In this document: positions 1 to 11,500 of the stretch, piece by piece
Layout: each line of letters opens with the position of its first letter
Numbering within the stretch: the stretch's first letter is position 1
Assembly: GCF_902459465.1 (NCBI RefSeq)
Contig: NC_047071.1
Coordinates: 12,358,385 to 12,422,384 of the forward strand
Length of the DNA: 64,000 bases
From: Asterias rubens
Lineage: Eukaryota > Echinodermata > Asteroidea > Forcipulatida > Asteriidae
Direction: 5' to 3'
Notes under the pieces: model-generated
Database searches by the model: none
The model's input: the letters and a program-made list of their open reading frames with translations, nothing else
What the model was told of the DNA's origin: nothing
Made by a program: the position numbers and the translations under genes

Positions 1-66
1 TCATCCGCACTCGTACCACTAACGAGCAGCTAGTGTACGGGGGGCGTCGCACAGTGGGCCGCGTCA
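1..66. mobile_element. Window-edge fragment of the foldback element seen complete at 31959-32665
   Basis: The first bases (CATCCGCACTCGTACCACTA) also occur at 32117, and the following GTGTACGGGGG block at about 32555. Here the two blocks are joined directly, so the internal part is missing. The left end lies outside the window. Confidence 0.6.
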
Positions 67-137
67 AGGTCAAACTGCGCCAAAATAGGCAACTGGTGAT
101 TGTTTCAAAGATCAGTACTTCCATTTTGTTATTGTTC

Positions 138-510
138 TTAGAGCCAGTGGACCCTTTCGGTAAACAGTATTGTCCAAGGCCCACACTTCGTGTATCACAA
201 CTTCTATATCAAATAACAAACCTGTGAAAATTTGGGCTTATAATCGGTCATCGGAGTCGGGAGAAAATAACGGGAAAACCCACCCTTGTATCCGCGCGTT
301 TCGCCGTGTCATGACATGTGTTTAAAATAAATCCGTAATTCTCGTTTACGAGAATTGATATTGTTTTACTGTTTTCTCAAAAAGTAAAGCATTTCATGGA
401 TTAATATTTCAAGAGAAGTATTTCACCACTATCTTCTGTAAACCCTGTAAGTTATTTGTAAATCTGTGAACTTTTTTTATTCTGTACCGAAAGGGTCCAA
501 TGGCTTTAAT
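138..510. mobile_element. Foldback MITE, family B copy 1
   Basis: Ends are inverted copies of the motif AGCCAKTGGACMCTTTCGGTA: it opens near 141 and closes at 486-509 with TACCGAAAGGGTCCAATGGC. The interior has no credible ORF. Related copies lie at 16384-16755 and 18200-18502. Confidence 0.75.
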
Positions 511-1057
511 AGTCCCGGGGTATGTTAAAAAAAAGAATTGCCCCTTTAATTCTAACTTTTTTTCAGTAGCCTGAACCTTCAGGAATAGTCTAAAACAAAA
601 TTTGGTTGCAACTTTTTGCAACTTTGGAAATTATTTAATTTTGAAGTTGTATACCCCTATGAGAAACGCCTGTTTGGACTCGACCACCTGTAACGACTCG
701 TGCGTGTGTCAGCGGTCATATTTCTCTGTTCAGCATCAAAGAAAGACCACCCTTTATAAGTACCACTTTTAGAAACCCTTATGAAAACACACTTTGCATC
801 GCAACAAATTTGTTCACAAACTGTTTCTTTGATATGCCTAGGTTTAATTGAAGAAAAAAATGAACAAACGCATATTAGTAGTTTTTATTAAACTCTTGCC
901 GACCAATCACGATTCAGGACTATGATGACGTCATAGACCTTTAAAACCATGACCATCAAATTCTACGTATCAGAAAACCCCTTACAACCAACTTTCCATC
1001 ATAAATATGTTTAAATATAATCTTCATCCAAAATATATTTTTTGCACACTTTGATTC
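511..1057. other. No gene seen
   Basis: AT-rich sequence without a supported coding region. I recognise nothing specific in it. Confidence 0.5.
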
Positions 1058-1172
1058 AATTCTGGCCCATTGTGCGTCGTGTCGTGCGATGTGGTTAATT
1101 TTACGGAGTTTTTACCGCGGCGTTTTTTTCGGAGTGAATAATTCGACTGCCTTGAGCAAGGCTAACCGTAGG
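1058..1172. mobile_element. Right end of the foldback element of 31959-32665
   Basis: The tail (CGTGTCGTGCGATG, then CGGAGTGAATAATTCGACTG and CCTTGAGCAAGGCTA) matches 32567-32665. Together with 1-66 it suggests one old copy interrupted by other sequence, including the family B MITE. Confidence 0.65.
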
Positions 1173-1261
1173 TCTGTAGCCAGCCTCTGTCTTTTCTACA
1201 CAATTTAATGTTCAGACCTTATCGCAAATACTCGGTACGTGCCACGCTGTAGTAGGCCTTG

Positions 1262-1309
1262 ATGCTGGTCTAGCTAGCGATCAAGTTTGATCCCTAGCTA
1301 GACCAGCAT
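1262..1309. repeat. Short near-perfect hairpin
   Basis: Two 23-base arms starting ATGCTGGTCTAGCTAG pair across a two-base loop with one mismatch. No surrounding transcript is evident. Confidence 0.7.
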
Positions 1310-1709
1310 GCACCTCATTTAACATTTAGCACCTGCGCAATGGGTATTTACGAGAGGCCACCAGTGTGTCCTACCTAGAATCTCTTTTCAGAATTTGTGA
1401 GCGTGAAACCAGTTTCTGATTCTTCTCACCCATACACTCTGGATTTGCTGAGATGTAAAACAATGAGCCATTCCAACAGCTTGTTTCCCCTGAACTCTTT
1501 GGAACTCCTTGCCTATACTTGTGTGGATCATTAAATTTTACTTTTAAAACGTCTTTTTAACCATATGCATTTCATACCAAACGGTTTCAAACGCTAAAGC
1601 AACGTGTTCCTTTAAAAGCAGGACAGTTCTTTCAGAACTGAGAAGTCACCCTATAACCCCCGAACATCTACTGAAGCCCATTAATAGCCCCAGTAAAATA
1701 AAAATTTCA
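1310..1709. other. No gene seen
   Basis: Unique-looking AT-rich DNA without a convincing ORF, RNA gene or known repeat. Confidence 0.45.
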
Positions 1710-2216
1710 AATCCGTTATTACGGATTCGCAATCCGTTATTATGGATTCGCAATCCGTTATTACGGATTAGCAACCCGTTATTACGGATTCGCAATCCGT
1801 TATTACGGATTCGCAATCCGTTATTACAGATTCGCAATCCGTTATTACGGATTCGCAATCCGTTATTACGGATTCGCAATCCGTTATTACGAATTCGCAA
1901 TCCGTTATTACGGATTCGCAATCCGTTATTACGGATTCGCAATCCGTTATTACGGATTAGCAATCCGTTATTACGGATCCGCAATCCGTTATTACGGATT
2001 AGCAATCCGTTATTACGGATTCGCAATCCGTTATTACGGATTACTAATCCGTTATTACGGATGCGCAATCCGTTATTACGGATTCGCAATCCGTTATTAC
2101 GGATTAGCAATCCGTTATTACGGATTTGAAATCCGTTACTACGGATCATCGCAATCTGTTATTACGGATTAGTAATCCGTTATTACGGATTCGTTATAAT
2201 CCGTTATTACAGATTC
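1710..2216. repeat. 21-bp satellite with a palindromic core
   Basis: About 24 tandem units of 21 bp. Each holds the near-palindrome AATCCGTTATTACGGATT followed by a variable triplet-like joint (CGC, AGC, AGT). Because 21 is divisible by three, a long repetitive reading frame stays open on the minus strand; it is a by-product and not a gene. Confidence 0.92.
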
Positions 2217-3268
2217 GAAATTTGGACAGGGAACTGTCCGCCGTCTTTTTAGGAATCTTAGATCCCGACGAAGTTAAGTGTAAGGAAGATGCTTCAGAGA
2301 AGGTCTTTGTTTATATAACTGTCATAAGAACAATGATTAGAAGACAGTTGTAGTTCCATTAATTCTGGGTGACCCAATGACTTTCTAAGTCCCCAGAGTG
2401 AAATAATTAAAAGGATAAAAATCAAACTAACATCACTTGGTTGGCAAATTGACATTGATTATATCCGAGTAGTTTTAATAAAATACATCAAGTCGAGTCT
2501 CCACCGTGAAGCATTTTTTGTCATGATATATCTATGTATCCATGTATACCCTACAAATTTCCGAAAACGCTCGTTATTTGCTTAAACAGAAAAATATGAT
2601 TTCAAGTCAAATAAATCATAATGGAAACATGAACAGTTGTTTTATTATTATTTTGTGTTGAACATTAAACATTTAACATGTAACGTTGCAGAAATCGGTC
2701 CCTGAAAACAGTACACATTGCCCTGGATCTGGCGAATGTTATGAAGTAAATTTAAATGGTTCAACATAAGACCGTTGTACTTAGAAAATATACGTTTCCC
2801 TTTGCCAGGCAATATTGCTTTGACGACCACACTTGATTTGTAAACCCATTATTTTACAAAGAACTCCGAAACATGCAACGAGAAATTCTTTGAAATCTCA
2901 CAAATGGAACCAATGAATTGATTGTTTCGAGCAGACGACAAACAACAAGCTGACAATAGGCGCCAAACGGAACGACGGAAAGAGCGCCAAACATCCTTCT
3001 AGTAGAAAACACGATGTGTGTTTCAGTTTCTCCACAACAACCACTGCGCATGTATTCTACCTTCTCCCTAATCCTAGGATTTCTTAAACGCTTGTCGCCA
3101 TAGCAACGACTGACGTTTGATAATGATGCCCAAAGAAAGGATGACGCACTACATGTATATAGCAGTTGGCCAAAGCTCGGTGGCCAGCCGATCTGAATTT
3201 TCCCCCACTGATGCTGCGGTCTGCGTGAGCAAGTCCCCATTAACCATACTACGTCCGTACGAGGACGT
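2217..3268. other. No gene recognised between the satellite and the palindrome
   Basis: Several 60-140-codon open frames occur on both strands (for example 2126-2353 plus and 2854-3288 minus) but none shows recognisable family similarity. A consensus-quality RFX X-box lies at 3094-3107. Confidence 0.45.
3094..3107. promoter_or_regulatory. Perfect RFX X-box match
   Basis: GTCGCCATAGCAAC fits the RFX consensus GTNRCC-N(0-3)-RGYAAC exactly with a two-base spacer. RFX factors drive ciliary and some neuroendocrine genes. No adjacent gene is identified: PHM starts 5.2 kb away beyond the palindrome. It may be chance. Confidence 0.35.
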
Positions 3269-3297
3269 GAATTTCTATGGAACGCCAAATAGGCATT

Positions 3298-3755
3298 TAA
3301 TCATCGGTGATGGTCTTTTGCAACCGGTGATCAAATTTGTCATCGGTGGTGTCCCTATGCGATCGGTGATCAACTTTAGCGAGCAGTGATAAAACACGAT
3401 CGGTGGTCCATTTTAGCGATCGGTCATGCATATTCATGATCGGTGATGGCTTTTTGCAATCGGTGGTCAACTTTAGTGATCGGTGGTGGCTTTTTGCAAT
3501 CGGTCAACTTTAGTGATCGGTGGTGGCTTTTTGCAATCGGTCAACGTTAGGGATCGGTGGTGGCTTTTTGCAGTTGGTCAACTTTAGGGATCGGTGATGA
3601 CTTTTTGCAATCGGTCAACTTCAGGGATCGGTGATGGCTTTTTGCATGCGGTCAACTTTAGTGATCGGTGGTGGCTTTTTGCAATCGGTCAACTTTAGTG
3701 ATCGGTGGTGGCTTTTTGCAGTCGGTCAACTTTAGGGATCGGTGATGGGATTTTG
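3298..3755. repeat. ~37-bp CGGT array at the left palindrome end
   Basis: Tandem units of the form GATCGGTGGTGGCTTTTTGC plus AATCGGTCAACTTTAGT with small length changes. The inverted counterpart is at 7790-8215, with a different copy number. Confidence 0.9.
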
Positions 3756-4690
3756 GGATATCCGAATTTTGGTCCGGTCGGTGCAGGCCTACTTCTAAAC
3801 CTATGATTGTGTAGATTGTGGATATTAGTTGTTGTTATTTTCTAGTTCACACCACCATGGAGGAATAAATTACACTCACCAGCGGGTTGACTGACTTGCC
3901 AAACATTTTTAGAAGAGTACCATTTTATAACTTTGTAAGGGGGAACGCAACAAACATCAAATTAATCAGCTCTTTCTAAAAAGATAATAATAATAATAAC
4001 AACAAATGGGTAGGAGAGGGTGTAGAAGGGTTATCTATGTCCCACAATTGGTTGTCGTCTTCCGGAAATGGTGTATGCCGGGGAAATACAAATATTCATA
4101 TTCAGTGAATGGAAATGTTTTTGAACAAGAGTCTCTACCGATAGTTTTGTGTGTAAGGGGTAATCTGAAATCATACAAGTAGCCCTGTGTAAACAGACCC
4201 GGAGGTGAGAACATTATGACCACACAAAAACCGTTTTGATGGAAAACACATATTATGTGCATCATGAATGTGATGGACAAACACAGACCGGGACGCACTC
4301 AACACGTTTTATAAAAGGCTAGGTAAAGTATTATACAAATAATTATTTCCTTGTAATAAACGGAGAGGCACGTATTAATTGAATCCAAAGCGAAAAACGT
4401 ACTATATAAAGTTCTTAATTTGGGGGGGGGGGGTGTATAAAGTATAAAGATAAAAGAGTTAAATCTTATATAAAATTGAAGCTTGAAAATAAGCTTTACT
4501 CTAAACGTAATTTTGTTTTAAATTATTAATTAATTAACCTTGTGATCTTCATTTGCATATTTAATTAGTAAATCTTAGTAGAGCGCCATATCTCAAGAAG
4601 TATACTTCCGGGTCAACCGGAAGTTGGCCCATTTTTTGTTTCAGTTATACTACACAATCAATCTTCATTTTTTGTTTTAGTTATAGACTC

Positions 4691-4929
4691 TATATAGAAA
4701 AGTTTGCGGTAACACCATGTAATAACAATCTCTAAATGAGTTGGGGTGGTTCTGAAAAGAACCGTTGGATTAACTCGACGTTTCGATCAGTATGCTCTGA
4801 TCGTCTTCTGGAGAATGTTAATCCAACGGTTCTTTTCAGAACCACCCCAACTCATTTAGAGATTGTTATTACATGGTGTTACCGCAAACTTTTCTATATC
4901 TTACTTCCACCACGCAAAATTTCAAATCC
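4691..4929. mobile_element. Foldback MITE inserted in the left arm, with 13-bp target duplication
   Basis: Arms beginning near TAGAAAAGTTTGCGGTAACA are inverted around a central segment near 4775-4815. The flanking sequence TAGTTATAGACTC occurs at 4678-4690 and again at 4930-4942, while the other palindrome arm has it once. This marks an insertion after the arms formed. A degraded relative is at 20425-20560. Confidence 0.88.
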
Positions 4930-5755
4930 TAGTTATAGACTCCTTTTAAATTTTTACTTTGAAAAACCCATGTTGACCTCTATTTTCGGGTCAACCTGAA
5001 TTGGGACCAGATCTCAAGACCTATACAACCTATTTCAAACTTGTTCCAGTTTCCGCGACTCCATGTTGACCTCTACTTCCGGGTCAACCGGAAGTGGGAC
5101 CATATCTCAAGAACTATACAACCGATTTTCAAACTTTTTTTTCAGTTGCGCACTCCTTTGTGTTAAATATTAACTTTGAAAAATGTGTCCCCTTGTTGAC
5201 CTCTTCTTCAGGGTCAACCGGAAGTGGGACCATACCTCAAGAACTACACCACTAATTTTCAAACCCTTTTTTACTTAGAGACTCTTTGAGCATTAAGGAT
5301 TAACCTTAGCAAAATTTGGCCCCCATATTGACCTAGCTCTACTTCCAGGTCAACCGGAAGTGGGACAATATCCCAAGAACTTCACAACCTATGTTCAAAC
5401 CTTTTTTCAGTTATAGCCTTACAAACAATACAGTATCGGGCCAATGGTGGCATGTACCGGCGTCGAGTTTCGATACGGTGCCGTTAATTATGATGATGAT
5501 ATTGAGCAAGAATTGGGCCAGTGCTGCTGGCCTTCTTCCGGTCAAGCGTCATGTCCTTGCCAGTAAAGTGCCCACACTGGGCCAATGTCGGTTTTATAGA
5601 GGCAAACTATTTTAGTTAGGACGGAGGTTTGCCTGTCTTGGCCAATATTGGTTTTGTGCGGCACACAAAAAAAGTTTTCTATACCATTTTGTCAAAATGG
5701 CGTGGCGCTAAAAAAAAAGTATTGGCCCAGAAAAGATTGTCTATGGTGCACACCA

Positions 5756-6456
5756 TTTTTGTCAAAATGGTGTCATATAGAAAACCTTTTCTGGGCCAAT
5801 CATGCCAATACTGGCTTTGGCAAAACGGTAAAGAAATATTTTCTAATTACTAAACCGACTTGATATTTAAAAAGGAATTAGCCCATGCAAGTTATTGAAG
5901 CTGGGGTGGATTTCACAAAGAGTTAAGACTAGTCCTATCTCGAGTTAGGAAGAGTTAATCGTCCTAACTTAGGACTAGCCATACGTTTCTTATATCTCCA
6001 AGGACTATGTCCTAAGTTAGGACTAGGCCTAACTCTCTGTGAAGTCGACCCCTGATGGTACCGGCATTTTGAGAAACCGAATACTGTTAATAAAACAAAA
6101 TTCTAAAATGTATACCTCCTTTATTATTTTATTGGTTTTTACATAGCATTTTTAATTTGATTTATTCATTGCTGCTGTTTTTTAATTTTTTATGTTTTGC
6201 GTTTATCATGGACAACTACACTTTATTGTAATGAACTTTTTTATTGCAAAGTAATTTCATTTAAATTTAATATATTTGATATACTTTTTGCATTTTTATT
6301 TTATTAATAAAAACTTACGAGTTAGAATGCTGGTTGAATTTTCGTCTGATAATGAAAGTTTTACTTTCTGTCATCTGTCTACTGGTTTGTTGGCGGCACA
6401 TCATTTTGGCAAAATGGTAGAAAACCTCTATTGTGCCAACATTGGTTTTGTAGCTG
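5756..6456. other. Centre (loop) of the large palindrome
   Basis: About 700 bp of AT-rich DNA without matching partner across the axis. It contains a family C foldback at 5898-6055 and no supported gene. Confidence 0.7.
5898..6055. mobile_element. Foldback MITE, family C copy 1
   Basis: Opens with GGGGTGGATTTCACAAAGAG and closes with its inverted form (CTCTGTGAAGTCGACCCC). The interior is made of TCCTAACTTAGGACTAG inverted repeats. Other copies: 26285-26461 and 53620-53776. Confidence 0.8.
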
Positions 6457-8238
6457 CACCATAGACAATCTTTTCTGGGCCAATACTTTTTTTTTAGCGC
6501 CACGCCATTTTGACAAAATGGTATAGAAAACTTTTTTTGTGTAGTTCTTGAGGTATGGTCCCACTTCCGGTTGACCCTGAAGAAGAGGTCAACAAGGGGA
6601 CACATTTTTCAAAGTTAATATTTAACACAAAGGAGTGTGCAACTGAAAAAAAAGTTTGAAAATCGGTTGTATAGTTCTTGAGATATGGTCCCACTTCCGG
6701 TTGACCCGGAAGTAGAGGTCAACATGGGGTCGCGGAAACTGGAACAAGTTTGAAATAGGTTGTATAGGTCTTGAGATCTGCTCCCAATTCAGGTTGACCC
6801 GAAAATAGAGGTCAACATGGGGTCACGGTTTTTCAAAGTAAAAATTTAAAAGGAGTCTATAACTAAAACCAAAAATGAAGATTGATTGTGTAGTATAACT
6901 GAAACAAAAAATGGGCCAACTTCCGGTTGACCCGGAAGTATACTTCTTGAGATATGGCGCTCTACTAAGATTTACTAATTAAATAAGCAAATGAAGATCA
7001 CAAGGTTAATTAATTAATAATTTAAAACAAAATTACGTTAAGAGTAAAGCTTATTTTCAAGCTTCAATTTTATATAAGATTTAACTCTTTTATCTTTATA
7101 CTTTATACACCACCCCCCCCCCCCCCCTAAATTAAGAACTTTATATAGTACGTTTTTCGCTTTGGATTCAATTAATACGTACCTCTCCGTTTATTACAAG
7201 GAAGTATTTGTATAATACTTTACCTAGCCTTTTATAAAACGTGTTGAGTGCGTCCCGGTCTGTGTTTGTCCATCACATTCATGATGCACATAATATGTGT
7301 TTTCCATCAAAACGGTTTTTGTGTGGTCATAATGTTCTCACCTCCGGGTCTGTTTACACAGGGCTACTTGTATGATTTCAGATTTCCCCTTACACACAAA
7401 ACTATCGGTAGAGACTCTTGTTCAAAAACATTTCCCTTCACTGAATATAAATATTTGTATTTCCCCGGCATACACCATTTCCGGAAGACGACAACCAATT
7501 GTGGGACATAGATAACCCTTCCACACCCTCTCCTACCAATTTGTTATTATTATTATTATCTTCTTAGAAAGAGCTGATTAATTTGATGTTTGTTGCGTTC
7601 CCCCTTACATAGTTATAAAATGGTACTCTTCTAAAAATGTTTGGCAAGTCAGTCAACCCGCTGGTGAGTGTAATTTATTCCTCCATGGTGGTGTGAACTA
7701 GAAAATAACAACAACTAATATCCACAATCTACACAATCATAGGTTTTGAAGTAGGCCTGCACCGACCGGACGCAAAATTCGGATATCCCAAAATCCCATC
7801 ACCGATCCCTAAAGTTGACTGATTGCAAAAAGCCACCTCCGATCCCTACAGTTGACCGATTGCAAAAAGCCACCACCGATCACTAAAGTTGACCGATTGC
7901 AAAAAGCCACCACCGATCACTAAAGTTGACCGATTGCAAAAAGCCACCACCGATCACTAAAGTTGACCGATTGCAAAAAGCCACCATCGATCACTAAAGT
8001 TGACCACCGATTGCAAAAAGCCATCAACGGTCGTGAATATGCATGACCGATCGCTATATACCATCACCGATCATGAATATGCATGACCGATCGCTAAAAT
8101 GGACCACCGATCGTGTTTTATCACCGCTCGCTAAAGTTGATCACCGATCGCATAGGACCACCACCGATGACAAATTTGATCACCGGTTGCAAAAGACCAT
8201 CACCGATGATTAAATGCCTCTTTGGCGTTCCATAAATT
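6457..8238. repeat. Right arm of the ~5-kb inverted repeat
   Basis: Reverse complement of the left arm, shorter by the later insertion and by a 417-bp gap at 6539-6542. It includes a poly-C run (7113-7127) opposite the left poly-G and the inverted ~37-bp array. The arm ends about 100 bp before the PHM start codon. Confidence 0.9.
7790..8215. repeat. ~37-bp CCGAT array at the right palindrome end
   Basis: Inverted partner of the array at 3298-3755, with units of GATCACTAAAGTTGACCGAT followed by TGCAAAAAGCCACCACC. Confidence 0.9.
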
Positions 8239-8273
8239 TCTCCACACGTACGTTTCGTGCACCATCAAACCTG

Positions 8274-8282
8274 TTTATAATA
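8274..8282 (+). promoter_or_regulatory. TATA-like element upstream of PHM
   Basis: TTTATAATA lies about 60 bp before the first candidate ATG and only about 36 bp outside the palindrome. If used, transcription would start near 8305. The true promoter could instead be farther away if the 5' UTR is spliced. Confidence 0.3.
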
Positions 8283-8341
8283 ATCTTCGGCCACAGCATC
8301 ATCATCAGCCCTCTGGAACAGAACAGTCTTATTACTTAGCA

Positions 8342-8572
8342 ATGATGGCGGACTTGAGTTTGATTCGCTCGTCTCTCCTTTTCTCCCTGCTTGCTGTGGC
8401 CGCGGCCAGTGGCTGGGGAGCCTACCCCGATCTGGATTATTTCTACAATCTTTACGGAGACAATCCGGAGTTTTTCGACCCGTCTTCGTCTTCGGAGGAG
8501 GAAATCCCGTTTGTTGACGACAATGGATTATTTGATGTTAACCTGACCATGCCGGGAGTTCGACCCCCTAAG
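8342..8572 (+). CDS. PHM: PHM exon 1: signal peptide and N-terminal segment
   Basis: Residues 1-77, ending in phase 0 at PPK before GTAATT. After the signal peptide comes an acidic, Tyr- and Ser-rich stretch, then FDVNLTMPGV, matching the start of the PHM core (LDIRMPGVTP in mammals). N67 is in an N-L-T sequon. There is no cysteine, so the first disulfide of rat PHM cannot form. Confidence 0.88.
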
Positions 8573-11500
8573 GTAATTCTCAACATTACGCTGTGCGATA
8601 GCATTGCCCGTCTATTCTAAGACATCACATAAATATTTCCATGCCGTCTTCGTTCTTGGTCAATTTAATGATCACTTGCATGCTGTTCCAATTTTCGCGT
8701 ATTGGAGGGCAGCCACAGCGTGAATTTAACTCCATCTCAAAAACTACTTAATACCTCGATTGATCAAATATTGTTATATTTTTACTAAATCACACGAGCA
8801 GTTACAAATTTATTCAAAATGATATATGCGAAATTAAAAATGACATTCGGGTATAATGAATATTAAATTGAGTGCAGCAACAAAAGGATCTGATTTTGAT
8901 ATTATCAATTGCAAGGGATGTTGATTTTATTTTTTAAAACACGTTAATATTTTACACACAAACTAGGAATTATCACTGCTAAAATTAGTGTGGTCTTGAA
9001 CACCGAATGCCTAGAATTAACAACCAGATTAAGTTTGTTGGTCAATATCACTTCAATTAGTTTGATTATACACAGAGGGTGTAGGCCTACACTCCGCATT
9101 TACATAATCTCACCCCGTCGCTCCCTCTCTCAATAACCACTTGTGTCAAGCATTTATTAAGACCTTTTTCAATATCGCGAGAGTGTTTGTGTTTGATAAA
9201 CAAACTGAATTATTGTAATCGCTTCAAAGACTACTCGAAATGACGGCATAATTAGTGGCGTGTTCTCATCATTCCACACCATTCTGATCGTTTCTGCGAT
9301 GGCAGAATACATTAATATTAATAGAAGATTAAAGGCAAACAATTCCTTTGGTTTTTGGAGTCGTTCGATTGTTTTTCTCCTATATATTTAATGTAGATAC
9401 AATGGAGTGATAAAGGAGCACAATATTGGAATTTTTTTAAACATAAATATTAAAGTCACCTGGAGGTGGTATTTTTTCAAAATAAAGCTTTTGTCACTAA
9501 TATATGTGTGTTTTGATGAGTGGAATGTGAATAAACAGTTAACTAAGGTTTTAAAAAATCAGTTCTTATGTTATTTACCAATTTAAGAGTAGACCCCGAC
9601 CCGAGAGGGCGCTGTTCGTGACGTCAATCGAGGCAGACTTTGCCTGTAATGCGTAGAGTAAACACAATTGCAAAGTACATGTACGGACCAAGTCGTGAGT
9701 TTGTACGTTTAAAAAATAAAAAATAGTTTTTTTCCGGCAATGCCGACCAGGTGTATTGCTGCTGAATGCAGAAAAACACTATTTGAAATGTACCAACTCA
9801 CGACTTGGACGTACATGTACTTTGCACGTGTGTTTACTATACGCATTGCAGGCAAAGTCTGCCTCGATTGACGTCACAAAAGGGGTAGGCGGAGTCAGCC
9901 CCCAAACAACTTTATATATTTTTTAAACATATAGATCGTGACAAACAATTACTAAAAAAATTGTTTTATTGTTCGTAAGCATATACTCTTATGTTTGAAT
10001 AAACAAAATTCTATTTCCAGGTGACTTTAACATACGTGTATTTATTAATTGCATAATAACCTTGTTCAATATGGTCATGGTGAAACAACTTCCACTGTAC
10101 AACAAGTTATGCCTGAAATACAAGAGTCTGTTCACTCTTTTCTCGACTCTGGTGACTAATTTCTGAAGTTTGAAGTTTGGTATTTCATGGGATGTAAATG
10201 ATGTTGAGTCACATCAAGTGTGGATACTGGTGTTTGATGAAACACTTACTCAAAGGTCGTGTGTTCGAATCCCACTCGAGTAATATACCTGTGATTTTTG
10301 TCACATCGGAACTGAGTACATGAGTATACACTGCTATCACATATCTGTGTTTATGGGTAAAACCAAAATGGATATCATTAATCCCCGATGCAAACTTAAC
10401 ATCTTACTCAAAGATGTTTTTAAAATGTGTTTCTAGAATAAGGTTGTAATCACCCAGTGCCATTGTCTTTTCTTGCAGCCTGATACATACTACTGCTACT
10501 CCATGCCGCTCTCGGATGACATTTCTGTATCAATCGGTAAGTATATACTAGAATAAGTGGTTCTGTTTAATCTTCACGTCACTTAGTTCATGACTTTAAT
10601 AGTATGAGTCAATCCAATGATGGCTTGCTTATTGGTATTTGCTGGTACACCCTCTATGGTACACCCTCTATGGTATGATGTGTCTGTCTGCCCTTGTTGT
10701 CCATTGTCTTTGTCTTTGTGAGTCTTATTAGCAGTTTGTCTTTTAAAGACAAATAGGTTAGGGTACAAAAGCCAAGGCTTCACTTAATCCTAAGTTTTGT
10801 CCTTCTGGCTTGTTAAAGACACTAGACACTATTGGTAATTGTCAAAGACCAGTCTTCTCACTTGGTGTATCTCAATTACATATGCATAAAATAACAAACC
10901 TGTGAAAATTTGAACTCTATTGGTCGTCGAAGTTGCGAGATATTACGGAAAGAAAAAACACCCTTGTCGCACAAAGTTGTGTGCTTTCAGAAGCTTGATT
11001 TCGAGACCTCAAAATCTAAATCTGAGGTCTCAATTTAGCAAATTCGTGGAAAATTACTTCTTTCTCGAAAACTACGTTACTTCAGAGTTTTATACTATCA
11101 ACAGCTCTCCATTTCCCGTTACCAAGTATTAAAATTATTTTGAGTGATTACCAATAGTGTCCACTGCCTTTTTCATCATCACGACCAATTCCCACCGGAG
11201 ATCGAACAGCCCTTATCGTAATTTGATACGAGCTTGTCGTACCTCATCAATTAAAACAAAGAGGAAACTATAATTGATGTGGGGGTACATTGTTTTCAAC
11301 ACAACGATTAGTAGATGATAATTGATTGTCGAGACGAAGAAGCCCGACGTACGTGTGTAGCGAAATGAACGTCTGTCATCGTTTGCTAGTAATCACATTG
11401 TGTTATCAAGTCTGTGTTCCCGTGTATGAGTAGTTTCATGTCGATTCGATTAGGCACTGGACACCTTTGGTACTTATCCAAGACCAGTTTTCTCACTTGG

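Larger units (their letters stand above)
3269..5755. repeat. Left arm of a ~5-kb inverted repeat
   Basis: Reading inward from 3269, this arm is the reverse complement of 6457-8238 over nearly its whole length: the CGGT-rich array, a unique block at 3770-4430, a poly-G run at 4422-4433, and degenerate monomers holding ACTTCCGGGTCAACCGGAAG. It differs by a 239-bp insertion at 4691-4929 and by 417 bp (5250-5666) missing from the other arm. No transposase frame is visible. Confidence 0.9.
8573..10478 (+). other. PHM intron 1
   Basis: Holds a foldback element (9619-9877) and a tRNA-headed SINE (10196-10396). The rest is AT-rich without a gene. Confidence 0.8.

Noticed and set aside
1646-2149. 167-codon minus-strand frame of RNNGL repeats
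   Set aside because: It is produced by the 21-bp satellite, whose period is divisible by three. No non-repeat domain is attached.
1710-2216. CRISPR-like array
   Set aside because: Units are contiguous without unique spacers and this is animal DNA; a satellite explains it. The same holds for 27846-28065.
2126-2353. 75-codon frame with a non-repetitive tail near 2220-2350
   Set aside because: The tail looks faintly protein-like, but there are no splice context, motif or partner exons that I can recognise.
2854-3288. 144-codon minus-strand frame next to the palindrome
   Set aside because: It begins MAFH like the frame at 8222 only because both start in the inverted tips. The rest has no family features.
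3269-8238. Polinton, Helitron or virus-like element
   Set aside because: There is no polymerase, integrase, helicase or capsid frame in the arms or the centre.
8239-8340. Extension of the palindrome into the PHM leader
   Set aside because: Short similarities (CAGCATCA, CGTACG) exist across the axis, but they are too weak to separate from chance by eye.
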